From Hoeflea marina (GTDB lineage: Bacteria; Pseudomonadota; Alphaproteobacteria; Rhizobiales; Rhizobiaceae): a DNA stretch of 64,000 bases. Below the pieces are notes generated by a model. The model was not told where the DNA came from. It searched no databases and saw only the letters and a list, made by a program, of their open reading frames with translations. Position 1 is the first letter of the stretch, and each line of letters begins with the position of its first letter. A program made the position numbers and the translations under genes. Shown one piece after another: positions 45,272 through 53,944 of this stretch. Location of the stretch: contig NZ_QGTR01000001.1 in NCBI RefSeq assembly GCF_003182275.1, positions 658,130 through 722,129 of the forward strand. Reading direction: 5' to 3'.

Positions 45272-46543
45272 CTAGGCCGGGTTCTTCGGCTCCTGCGGCA
45301 GGAAGATCGTCAGCAGCCCGAGGAACGGCAGATAGGAGCAGATGGCGTAGACATATTCGATGCCCTTGATGTCCGCCACCTGGCCCAGCACGGCGGCGGC
45401 GATGCCGCCCATGCCGAAGGCGAAACCGAAGAACATGCCGGCGACCAGACCGACCCGGCCCGGAAGCATCTCCTGGGCGAAAACGACGATGGCCGGGAAT
45501 GCCGAGGACAGCACCATGCCGATGATCACGGTCAGCACCGCGGTCCAGAACAGGTCGGCATAGGGCAGCATCAGCGTGAACGGCAACACGCCGAGGATCG
45601 ACACCCAGATCACCGCCTTGGTGCCGATGCGGTCGCCGATCGGCCCGCCCGCAATGGTACCCACGGCGGCGGCGCCCAGAAACAGGAACAGCAACAGCTG
45701 CGCGTCCTGCACCGAAACGTTGAACCTCTCGATCACGTAGAAGGTGTAATAGCTTGAAAAGCTGGCCATATAGATGTTCTTGGTGAAGACCAGCAGCGCC
45801 AGCACGCCGAGCGTGAACACCACCCGGCCGCGCGTGTGCCTGAGCACCGTCGAGACCGCCGGCCGGCTGGCGGCGGCGCGACGCCAGTTGCCATACCAGC
45901 GGCTGACCCAGGTCAGGATCACCATCCCGGCGAGAGCGGCAAGGCAGAACCAGGCGACACTGCCCTGCCCGCCCGGCACCACGATGAAGGCGGCCAGCAG
46001 CGGACCCGACGCGGTGCCGAAATTGCCGCCGAGCTGGAAGATCGACTGCGCCGTACCGTGCTTCCCCCCGGAGGCAAGCCGGGCGATGCGCGAGGATTCC
46101 GGGTGAAACACGGCGGAGCCGAGCCCAACCAGCGAGGCGGCAGCGAGCAGCAGCCAGTAGTGGCCCGCCACGGCCAGCAGCATCAGTCCGACCATGGTGA
46201 ACCCCATGCCCACGGGCAGCGCATAGCCGATCGGGCGCTTGTCCGTATAGGCGCCGATCGCAGGCTGAAGCAGCGAGGCTGTGAACTGGAAGGTGAAGGT
46301 CAGCAGCCCGATCTGGCCGAAGGTCAGTGCGTAGTTTTCCTTCAGCATCGGATAGATCGCCGAGAGCATCGACTGCATGGTGTCGTTGAGGAAGTGACAC
46401 AGGCTGAGCGCCACCACCACAGAGAAGGCCGCCGAGGTGGCTGCGGCACTCGCCGCCGGCGCACCGGTTGACAGCGCGGCCGGCGCCGCAGGCATAGTGC
46501 CGGCTGGAGGCAGTTTGGCGGAATTTTCGGGCGTCATGTCCAT
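45272..46543 (-). CDS. MFS transporter, fosmidomycin-resistance (Fsr) type
   Basis: A 423-residue twelve-helix MFS protein. SLCHFLNDTMQSMLSAIYPMLKENYALTFGQIGLLTFTFQFTASLLQPAIGAYTD is the hallmark of the Fsr family, with VFHPESSRIARLASGGKHGTAQSIFQLGGNFGTASGP in helix 4-5. The N-terminal 40 residues form an alanine/proline-rich cytoplasmic tail. AAGGA is eight bases upstream of ATG 46543. It is divergent from an AraC regulator, so it is probably an inducible efflux pump with unknown natural substrate. Confidence 0.92.
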   Translation of the reverse strand: MDMTPENSAKLPPAGTMPAAPAALSTGAPAASAAATSAAFSVVVALSLCHFLNDTMQSMLSAIYPMLKENYALTFGQIGLLTFTFQFTASLLQPAIGAYTDKRPIGYALPVGMGFTMVGLMLLAVAGHYWLLLAAASLVGLGSAVFHPESSRIARLASGGKHGTAQSIFQLGGNFGTASGPLLAAFIVVPGGQGSVAWFCLAALAGMVILTWVSRWYGNWRRAAASRPAVSTVLRHTRGRVVFTLGVLALLVFTKNIYMASFSSYYTFYVIERFNVSVQDAQLLLFLFLGAAAVGTIAGGPIGDRIGTKAVIWVSILGVLPFTLMLPYADLFWTAVLTVIIGMVLSSAFPAIVVFAQEMLPGRVGLVAGMFFGFAFGMGGIAAAVLGQVADIKGIEYVYAICSYLPFLGLLTIFLPQEPKNPA

Positions 46544-46674
46544 CACTTATATCCTTGGCCGGGCTGCACGGAAGATCCCGCGCCGCTTACCGCTGTGTTG
46601 AATGAGTGATACATCGCTTGTTTTCAGCCCGCTTTCGTGGTGTGGTCTATTTCTTACGCGAATGGGCCAAAGCC

Positions 46675-47508
46675 ATGACAGATTTCTCACCGCCCGAAGG
46701 CTTCTTGGACACCCACCTTGAAACCGAAGACGAGCGCGCGCTGCGTCATGCCGCCATTGACTCCGCCGATGAACCGGCGGTGGCCTTTGCCTTTTGCTAC
46801 GATGCCGTCCGGCACATCGCAGAACACGAGCACAAGCGGGCGCAGCTGCTGCATCTGCTAAGCGGCGTGCTTTCGGTGACCACGCGCGCCGGACGCTGGA
46901 TCATGCCGCGCGACCACGCGCTGTGGATTCCGGCCGGGGTCCGCCATGCCGTCGATACGGTGGGCCGCGTCGACATGCAATCGGTCTATGTGCGCTCCGG
47001 CGCCATTGCCGGCCTGCCCGACCAGTTGCAGGTGACCGGCATGACGCCGCTGATGCGCGGGCTGATCAGCGAGGCGGTGCAGATCGGCACCGATACGGGC
47101 GGCGCGCGCGCCAAATTCATCCTCGGCGCCATGCTGCATGAAATCCCGCTGCTGCAGAAACGACCGCTCGGCCTGCCGTTTCCGGCCCACCGGCGGCTGG
47201 CGCAATTGTGCCGCGAATTCGTCGCCATGCCCTCGGCGCATCTGGAGATTGACCATTGGGCCGATGCCGCGGGCCTGAGCCGGCGCAGCTTTACCCGCGT
47301 CTTCCGGCGCGAGACCGGACTGAGCCTTTCGACCTGGCGCCAGCAGGCTTGCCTGATGGCGGCAATTCCACGGCTGTCGGCAGGTGAATCGGTGACCGCG
47401 GTGGCGCTCGATCTCGGCTATGACAGCGTGCCCGCCTTCACCACCATGTTCTGCCGCATGCTGGGCACGCCGCCGAAGACCTATCTGCGCAGCCAGAAAG
47501 GCGCATGA
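46675..47508 (+). CDS. AraC family transcriptional regulator (MFS partner)
   Basis: A 277-residue AraC protein with an N-terminal cupin (HKRAQLLHLLSGVLSVTTRAGRWIMPRDHALWIPAGVRHAV) and C-terminal double HTH (LEIDHWADAAGLSRRSFTRVFRRETGLSLSTWR; VTAVALDLGYDSVPAFTTMFCRMLGTPPKTY). This cupin-AraC type normally activates a divergent MFS exporter, here the Fsr-type gene 131 bases away. The start is placed at ATG 46675; an upstream in-frame ATG would add 23 non-conserved residues. Confidence 0.9.
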   Translation: MTDFSPPEGFLDTHLETEDERALRHAAIDSADEPAVAFAFCYDAVRHIAEHEHKRAQLLHLLSGVLSVTTRAGRWIMPRDHALWIPAGVRHAVDTVGRVDMQSVYVRSGAIAGLPDQLQVTGMTPLMRGLISEAVQIGTDTGGARAKFILGAMLHEIPLLQKRPLGLPFPAHRRLAQLCREFVAMPSAHLEIDHWADAAGLSRRSFTRVFRRETGLSLSTWRQQACLMAAIPRLSAGESVTAVALDLGYDSVPAFTTMFCRMLGTPPKTYLRSQKGA

Positions 47509-47589
47509 GCGGCCCCAGACCAGCTTGGGCCTGCCGCCCGACGGTCTTGAAACTGCCCGGGGCAATCACGATTTCAGGCCGCGCAATTG

Positions 47590-47603
47590 TTCATCAGAAT
47601 CAA
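47590..47603 (+). promoter_or_regulatory. FNR/FixK-like box before hsp20 (one mismatch)
   Basis: TTCAT-CAGA-ATCAA matches TTGAT-N4-ATCAA in 9 of 10 positions. It lies 66 bases before the hsp20 ATG. The following bases AAGGCGG...GCCGGAG repeat those after the perfect box at 44394, which suggests two promoters of one regulon. Confidence 0.55.
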
Positions 47604-47669
47604 GGCGGCCTTTGCGCGCCGGAGGGACATTCATTCATCCCCGCAGTTCGGGAAGGAAAGGAGAAACCC

Positions 47670-48170
47670 ATGACCGACAAATCAGTGACCAAGTCATCAC
47701 CCGCCGCGCCATCGATCTGGTCGAGTGGCCTTTTCGGTGAGTTTCGCAAGGAAATGGACACGATGCTGGAGCGCTTCTTCGGCGACAGCGGCACACTGGC
47801 TGCCCGCAGCGGACTGCCCTCGCTGGACATGAGCGGCGCGCTCAGGCCGGCCATCGACGTCACCGAGAGCGACAGGGCCATCACTGTCACCGCTGAACTC
47901 CCGGGCCTGACGGAAGACCAGGTGGATCTCAGCATCTCGGAGGGCATGCTGACGCTCAGGGGCGAGAAGCAGGTCGACCACGAATCGAAACAGGACGACC
48001 GGCATCTGGTGGAGCGCAGCTATGGCAGCTTCCTGCGCCAGTTCCCGGTACCCGAGCGGGTCGATGTCGATGCGATCTCGGCCAAGTTCGACCGCGGCGT
48101 TCTGGTGGTGACGATGCCGAAGAAGCCCGGCGCGGCGCAGTCACGGCGCAAGATCGCCATCGGCGGCTAG
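47670..48170 (+). CDS. Small heat-shock protein, Hsp20/alpha-crystallin family
   Basis: A 166-residue Hsp20 holdase chaperone. The alpha-crystallin domain runs from LRPAIDVTESDRAITVTAELPGLTEDQVDLSISEGMLTLRGEK to FDRGVLVVTMPKKP, with the RSYGSFLRQFPVPERVD segment in the middle; the C-terminal I-X-I-type anchor is KIAIGG. AAAGGAG lies seven bases upstream of the ATG. The leader shows no ROSE-type RNA thermometer that I can fold; an FNR-like box upstream hints at low-oxygen rather than, or besides, heat control. Confidence 0.94.
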   Translation: MTDKSVTKSSPAAPSIWSSGLFGEFRKEMDTMLERFFGDSGTLAARSGLPSLDMSGALRPAIDVTESDRAITVTAELPGLTEDQVDLSISEGMLTLRGEKQVDHESKQDDRHLVERSYGSFLRQFPVPERVDVDAISAKFDRGVLVVTMPKKPGAAQSRRKIAIGG

Positions 48171-48192
48171 GCCAGCAGGAAATCGGTCGGGC

Positions 48193-49668
48193 TCAAACGG
48201 CTGGCGGTCGCACGAGCCCGGCCAGATCCTCCGCCGTCATTCCCGGTCCCGCCTGGCTGGCAGCCGCGCCATGCAGGGCGACGCCGGCGCAGGCAGCCTC
48301 GAATATCGGCATTGATTGCGCCAGCAGGCCGCCGATCACCCCCGACAGAACATCACCAGACCCCGCCGTCGCCAGCCATGGCGGGGCGTCGGCGTTGATG
48401 GCGGCGCGGCCATCGGACGCGGCAATCACCGTGTCGGCGCCCTTGTAGACCACGACGGCGTTGAGCAAGGCCGCCGCCTGGCGGGCACGATCCACCTTGG
48501 ACAGGGTCTCGTCCTCGGCAATCGCCGGAAATAGCCGCCTGAACTCGCCCTCATGCGGGGTGATCACCAGCCTTGTCTCACCGGCGAACATGTCACCCAG
48601 TTCACCGGTGCGACCCGCGAAGGCTGTCAGCCCGTCGGCGTCAAGCACCAGGTATCGCCGCGCATTGGCCAGAACCTTCGCATAGTCCCGTGCCTTTTCG
48701 AGATCGCCGAAGCCGGGCCCGAGGACCAGGGCCGACAGCCGCGGGTCCGACAACCACGCCGCCAGGTCCGCGCTGCTCCCGACCCTGTGCTGCATGATGG
48801 CCGTCAGATGCGCCGATTGCGCCATCACCGCGCCTGGCGGCGTGCCGAGCGTCACCAGGCCCGCGCCGATGCGGAGTCCCGCCATGGCGCTCAACCGGGC
48901 GGCACCCCCCGAAATCAACGGTCCGGACATCACCGCCAGATGGCCGCGGCTGTATTTGTGGTCGGCCGCCTCTCGCCGCGGCAAGGTCGGTCCGTAGAGA
49001 TGCGGCCCGTTGATCCAGAGCGGATCGTCGCTTGCGACCAGCCGTGCCGGCATGCCGATATCCGCGAGCGTCGTCACGCCGCAGAGTTCGCGCCCTGGCA
49101 TCAGCACATGGCCGGGCTTGAGGCCCGCGAAGGTCACCGTCCGCTCGGCCGAGATAACCGGGCCGGTCGGCCGTCCGGTGCGGCCCGAGAGGCCGGAAGG
49201 GAGATCGATGGCCAGCACGGGCGTGCCGGCTTCGGCAATCCGGCCGATGACCGCCGCCACTTCGGCACCCACCGCGCGGTCGAGACCGGCGCCGAAGAGC
49301 GCATCGATGACCACATCGCCGGCCAGCGGCCTGTAGTCGCCAAGCGGCAGGATGGCGTGCTCGCAGGTAGCGCTGGCCGCCGCCGCGTCGGTTCCTGACC
49401 TCGGCGCATAGCCGTGCCGGAGGACCGGCACCCCGAATGCTGCAAGCAACGATGCGGCGATGTGGCCGTCGCCGCCATTGTTGCCCGGCCCGCACAGCAC
49501 CACCGCGCGCGCCACGTTGGGCCAGCTGGAAAGGAGGCAGGCCACGACCGAGGCGCCGGCGGCGCGCATCAGCTCCGGCCCCGGTATGCCGGATGCAATG
49601 ACGCGGGCGTCCACCTTCGCCATGGCCTCCGGAGTGAACAGCAGGGTTGTGTTGATCGCCATCGCCAT
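48193..49668 (-). CDS. nnrD: Bifunctional NAD(P)H-hydrate epimerase / ADP-dependent dehydratase
   Basis: A 491-residue fused repair enzyme for damaged NAD(P)HX. The N-terminal epimerase (NnrE, about residues 1-210) has LCGPGNNGGDGHIAA and AIDLPSGLSG; the C-terminal dehydratase (NnrD, about 220-485) has YSRGHLAVMSG, VLGPGFG, LDADGLTAF, ITPHEGEF and the ATP-site WLATAGSGDVLSGVIGGLLAQ. The start is uncertain: ATGs at 49698, 49668 and 49662 are in frame and none has a good ribosome site. It is divergent from glnB, as in other rhizobia. Confidence 0.94.
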   Translation of the reverse strand: MAMAINTTLLFTPEAMAKVDARVIASGIPGPELMRAAGASVVACLLSSWPNVARAVVLCGPGNNGGDGHIAASLLAAFGVPVLRHGYAPRSGTDAAAASATCEHAILPLGDYRPLAGDVVIDALFGAGLDRAVGAEVAAVIGRIAEAGTPVLAIDLPSGLSGRTGRPTGPVISAERTVTFAGLKPGHVLMPGRELCGVTTLADIGMPARLVASDDPLWINGPHLYGPTLPRREAADHKYSRGHLAVMSGPLISGGAARLSAMAGLRIGAGLVTLGTPPGAVMAQSAHLTAIMQHRVGSSADLAAWLSDPRLSALVLGPGFGDLEKARDYAKVLANARRYLVLDADGLTAFAGRTGELGDMFAGETRLVITPHEGEFRRLFPAIAEDETLSKVDRARQAAALLNAVVVYKGADTVIAASDGRAAINADAPPWLATAGSGDVLSGVIGGLLAQSMPIFEAACAGVALHGAAASQAGPGMTAEDLAGLVRPPAV

Positions 49669-49876
49669 GGCGTGCCATGGCTGCGGCATGCGGGTCAAGC
49701 TGCCGGCGGTCCGGCTCCAGCCGAAGCGTCTGCGCGTTCAAGCGAACGCCGCGCCTCCCTCACATAGGATGGCGCAGTATTAAGCCTTTTGCCTATGTTT
49801 TAATCAACCTTGCCTGCCCAAACAATCATCACCGGCGCCAACAATCGGCGACCAGGCGGCGCAATCCGGGCGAGAT

Positions 49877-49895
49877 CTGCTCCATTCCGGTGCAG
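49877..49895 (+). promoter_or_regulatory. Possible NtrC enhancer site
   Basis: CTGCTCC ... CGGTGCAG resembles the NtrC dyad (TGCACC-N-GGTGCA) in 6 of 8 paired positions and is about 85 bases upstream of the sigma-54 promoter of glnB, a normal enhancer distance. Imperfect, so only suggestive. Confidence 0.45.
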
Positions 49896-49899
49896 TTGA

Positions 49900-50406
<507 letters not shown>

Positions 50407-50458
50407 CCTCAAGCGCCGGACTCAAAGGCGCAAATCAACTAGGACAGGGAAGTTCGCG

Positions 50459-51868
50459 ATGACGACTGCCAATGAAATTCTGAAGCAAATCAAGGATAAC
50501 GACGTAAAGTTCGTCGATCTGCGATTCACCGATCCCAAGGGCAAGATGCAGCATGTCACCATGGACATCTGCTGCGTCGACGAGGACATGTTCGCCGATG
50601 GCGTGATGTTCGACGGCTCCTCGATCGCCGGCTGGAAGGCCATCAACGAATCCGACATGGTGCTGATGCCCGATACGGCGACCGCCCATATCGACCCTTT
50701 CTTCGCCCAGTCGACCATGGTCCTCATCTGCGACGTTCTCGATCCGGTCTCCGGCGAGGCCTACAACCGCGACCCGCGCACCACGGCCAAGAAGGCCGAA
50801 GCCTATCTGCAGGCCTCGGGAATCGGCGACACCGTCTTTGTCGGTCCGGAAGCAGAATTCTTCGTCTTCGACGACGTCAAGTACAAGGCCGACCCTTACA
50901 ACACCGGCTTCAAGCTTGACTCCACCGAACTGCCGTCCAACGACGACACCGACTACGAGACCGGCAACATGGGCCATCGTCCGCGCGTCAAGGGCGGTTA
51001 CTTTCCGGTGCCGCCGATCGATTCGGCCCAGGACATGCGCTCGGAAATGCTCACCGTGCTCACGGAAATGGGCGTCACGGTGGAAAAGCACCACCACGAG
51101 GTGGCGGCAGCCCAGCACGAGCTCGGCATCAAGTTCGACACGCTGACCCGCAACGCCGACAAGATGCAGATCTACAAATACGTCGTCCATCAGGTCGCCA
51201 ATGCCTATGGCAAGACGGCCACCTTCATGCCGAAGCCGATCTTCGGCGACAACGGCTCGGGCATGCATGTGCACCAGTCGATCTGGAAGGGCGGAAAGCC
51301 GACCTTCGCGGGCGACGAATATGCGGGCCTGTCGGAAAGCTGCCTGTTCTACATCGGCGGCATCATCAAGCACGCCAAGGCGCTGAACGCCTTCACCAAC
51401 CCGTCGACCAATTCCTACAAGCGTCTGGTCCCGGGTTATGAAGCCCCCGTGCTGCTGGCCTATTCCGCCCGCAACCGCTCGGCCTCGTGCCGCATTCCGT
51501 TCGGCACCTCGCCGAAGGCCAAGCGCGTCGAAGTCCGCTTCCCGGATCCGATGGCCAACCCCTATCTCTGCTTTGCCGCCATGCTGATGGCCGGCCTCGA
51601 CGGCATCAAGAACAAGATCCATCCCGGCAAGGCCATGGACAAGGATCTCTACGACCTGCCGCCGAAGGAACTAAAAAAGATCCCGACCGTCTGCGGTTCC
51701 CTGCGCGAAGCGCTGGAAAGCCTCGACAAGGATCGCAAGTTCCTGACCGCCGGCGGCGTTTTCGACGACGACCAGATCGACGCCTATCTGGAACTCAAGA
51801 TGATCGAAGTCATGCGCTACGACATGACGCCGCATCCGGTCGAGTACGACATGTACTATTCGGCCTGA
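50459..51868 (+). CDS. glnA: Glutamine synthetase type I
   Basis: A 469-residue GSI that forms glutamine from glutamate, ammonium and ATP. Signatures: [62 protein letters not shown], and adenylylation site Tyr398 in DKDLYDLPP, so GlnE control is expected. AGGACAGGGA upstream of ATG 50459 provides the ribosome site. A strong terminator 53 bases after the stop closes the glnBA operon. Confidence 0.97.
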   Translation: MTTANEILKQIKDNDVKFVDLRFTDPKGKMQHVTMDICCVDEDMFADGVMFDGSSIAGWKAINESDMVLMPDTATAHIDPFFAQSTMVLICDVLDPVSGEAYNRDPRTTAKKAEAYLQASGIGDTVFVGPEAEFFVFDDVKYKADPYNTGFKLDSTELPSNDDTDYETGNMGHRPRVKGGYFPVPPIDSAQDMRSEMLTVLTEMGVTVEKHHHEVAAAQHELGIKFDTLTRNADKMQIYKYVVHQVANAYGKTATFMPKPIFGDNGSGMHVHQSIWKGGKPTFAGDEYAGLSESCLFYIGGIIKHAKALNAFTNPSTNSYKRLVPGYEAPVLLAYSARNRSASCRIPFGTSPKAKRVEVRFPDPMANPYLCFAAMLMAGLDGIKNKIHPGKAMDKDLYDLPPKELKKIPTVCGSLREALESLDKDRKFLTAGGVFDDDQIDAYLELKMIEVMRYDMTPHPVEYDMYYSA

Positions 51869-51920
51869 TCCTGGCCGATCTGCGTCCGCCCGCGAGGCGC
51901 ATGAAGGCCCGATGAACCAG

Positions 51921-51947
51921 AACCCCGGTGGCGACACCGGGGTTTTT
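51921..51947 (+). terminator. Rho-independent terminator of glnA
   Basis: Perfect 10-bp stem AACCCCGGTG / CACCGGGGTT with tetraloop GCGA and a run of five T (51943-51947). It begins 53 bases after the glnA stop. Confidence 0.92.
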
Positions 51948-52003
51948 CAATATGGGGGGATTGCCACCCTCCTCCCGCCCCGATTGCTTCGGGCGCCTTG
52001 GCC

Positions 52004-52030
52004 GTTTAACCATTTGCCGAGTTTAACCAT
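52004..52030 (+). promoter_or_regulatory. Direct repeat GTTTAACCAT, 17-base period (CtrA half-site-like)
   Basis: Two exact copies of GTTTAACCAT with starts 17 bases apart, just upstream of the membrane protein gene. TTAACCAT resembles the CtrA half-site of alphaproteobacteria, but the spacing differs from the TTAA-N7-TTAA consensus. Possible cell-cycle control; unproven. Confidence 0.4.
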
Positions 52031-52055
52031 GCTGCTTAGCACTTTTGCCAAAAGT

Positions 52056-53789
52056 ATGAGCTACATCCAAGTCATGACAAGCAAGTCCTTCTCCATTGCA
52101 CCGGGCCATGCGGCCCCCCACCGCCTCCGCACGGCCACCGCGATCCTGCTTGCCCTCTTCGGCTTCTGCGCCTTCTGCGTGCTGCTGTTGATCCTGCCGA
52201 TCAGCGTCCCGATCGGGCCGATGTACTGGGACACCTTCATCTATTACGACGGCATCAACCGCGTGCTTGACGGGCAGATCCCGGCCATTGATTTCGAGGC
52301 CCCGGTGGGTGCGCTGAATTATTATCTCGCAGCCCTCATGCACCTGGTCTTCCCGCATGGCCAGCCGCTGCTGCTGATCCATTTTTCGTTCCTCGTCGTG
52401 TCGGTGCCGCTCGTGGCCGTCATCGGCCTGCAGGCAGCCAGGCAGTCGGCCATGGCGGCCTGGGGAGTGGTGCTGCCGTTCCTGTTCTTTGCCGCCCTGC
52501 CCTTCGATACGATCGACGTCTACCCGTTTCCCGGCGTCGACGGTTTCGGCTACTACAACCGCCACGCCGCAGCGCTGATGTATCTGGCCAGCGCTTCGGT
52601 CTTCTTCATTCCGAAGCGGCGGGTGCAGTCGGCCGTGCTGGCCGTCATCATGCTTGCCCTGTTCTTCTCCAAGGTGACCGCCTTCTTTTCGATCGGGCTG
52701 GTGCTGGCTTTCGGCCTGCTCGCCGGCCTGATCGCACCGATCACGGCGTTGACGGTGGCCTCGGTCTTCGTCGCGGCGCTGGGGCTCGCCGAATGGTCCA
52801 CCGGCATTGTCAGTGCCTATCTTCACGACATCCTCTTCCTGGTGGCGGAGAACCAGGGTGGTCTGCTGCCGCGCTTCCTCACCGCCTTGTCGCTGCGCTT
52901 CGACGTGGCGGTTGCAGGCGGCCTGCTGGTTGTCGTGCTGGCCGCCTCCCAGTTCCGCTCCCGCTGGCCCGCGCCGCTGCATGTGAACGGTCGCGTGCTG
53001 TCGCGCACGCTGCAGCGGACGGCCGACAATGACTGGCTGGCCATCGGCATCTGTCTTCTCGCCGGTCTCGTCTTCGAGACCCAGAACACGGGATCGCATG
53101 CCTATCTGCTGGTCTGGCCACCGATGCTCCGGATGCTGCTGCGGCTGCGCGGCGCGACGGTCGCCCATCGCACGGCCATCCTGGTGCTCGTCGCGCTGGC
53201 GACGCTGCCGACGCTCACCAAGACCGGCCACCGGGCCGCCCGGGCCGCAATCAGCGGAGTGGGCTATGACCAGTTGCAGACGCGCAATCTGGGCACGCTG
53301 GGCCGGGTAACGGCCCGGGAGCAGTTCCTCCGCCGCGCCGACCTGTTGCGCGAGTTCTACCCGACGGCCGAACTGCCCCACATGATGGCGGACCGCGGCG
53401 AATGGCTGTCCGCGCTGACGCCGTCGGAGCCGGATTTCCAGCTGCTCTGGCTCAAGACCGCCGACGAGGCCATCGATGCCATCCGCTCCCTTGAAGACCA
53501 GCGCGGCCGTCGCTTCGACACCATCTTCACGCTGGATTTCACCAATCCGTTTCCCTTCCTGCTCGACCGGCATGGCCCCAGGGGCGTGGCGATCGGCGCC
53601 GATCCGTCGCGCACGGTCCCCGATATGGGTGATCTGGCCAGGACAGCGCTCTCCGGACCCGGCCTGGTCCTGCTGCCGACCTGCCCCGACATGATCGCGC
53701 GCCGCCGCCTTTACGATATATACGCACCGGCTCTGCGCGGTCACGAGCGCATTCGCCTCACACAATGTTACGATGCATTCCTGAAATAG
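52056..53789 (+). CDS. Polytopic membrane protein, GT-C glycosyltransferase-like
   Basis: A 577-residue membrane protein with about ten hydrophobic helices in its first 370 residues and a soluble C-terminal domain of about 180. The first periplasmic loop, GPMYWDTFIYYDGINRVLDGQIPAIDFEAPVGALNYYLAALMHLVFP, has the acidic D...Y...G...P...DF...P pattern of lipid-sugar-dependent GT-C transferases. No family name is certain. The frame opens at 51912 inside the terminator, so the start must be later; 52029, 52056 and 52074 are candidate ATGs without clear ribosome sites. It faces the polyprenyl-sugar genes across a shared terminator region, and could be the transferase using their product. Confidence 0.7.
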   Translation: MSYIQVMTSKSFSIAPGHAAPHRLRTATAILLALFGFCAFCVLLLILPISVPIGPMYWDTFIYYDGINRVLDGQIPAIDFEAPVGALNYYLAALMHLVFPHGQPLLLIHFSFLVVSVPLVAVIGLQAARQSAMAAWGVVLPFLFFAALPFDTIDVYPFPGVDGFGYYNRHAAALMYLASASVFFIPKRRVQSAVLAVIMLALFFSKVTAFFSIGLVLAFGLLAGLIAPITALTVASVFVAALGLAEWSTGIVSAYLHDILFLVAENQGGLLPRFLTALSLRFDVAVAGGLLVVVLAASQFRSRWPAPLHVNGRVLSRTLQRTADNDWLAIGICLLAGLVFETQNTGSHAYLLVWPPMLRMLLRLRGATVAHRTAILVLVALATLPTLTKTGHRAARAAISGVGYDQLQTRNLGTLGRVTAREQFLRRADLLREFYPTAELPHMMADRGEWLSALTPSEPDFQLLWLKTADEAIDAIRSLEDQRGRRFDTIFTLDFTNPFPFLLDRHGPRGVAIGADPSRTVPDMGDLARTALSGPGLVLLPTCPDMIARRRLYDIYAPALRGHERIRLTQCYDAFLK

Positions 53790-53898
53790 TGCCCGCATGT
53801 TCGGCGCGCGCGGTTTCCGCCCCGGTGCCATGCGACGGGTGCGATTGTCCGGATCCATTGCTTGCGTGACATGCGCCCCTGCGCTGAGACAGCAAGAA

Positions 53899-53920
53899 GC
53901 CCGACGCTGTCGCGCCGGGC
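53899..53920. terminator. Hairpin between convergent genes
   Basis: GCCCGACGC / GCGCCGGGC pair with one mismatch and loop TGTC; on the minus strand it is followed by TTCTTGC. It lies between the stops of the membrane protein (53789) and the aminotransferase (53945), probably ending the leftward operon. Confidence 0.55.
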
Positions 53921-53944
53921 CCAATTCCGTCATGATGCGGCGGC

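Noticed and set aside
47604-47669. ROSE-type RNA thermometer in the hsp20 leader
   Set aside because: The ribosome site AAAGGAG is not matched by a nearby U(U/C)GCU anti-sequence, so the typical ROSE hairpin cannot form.
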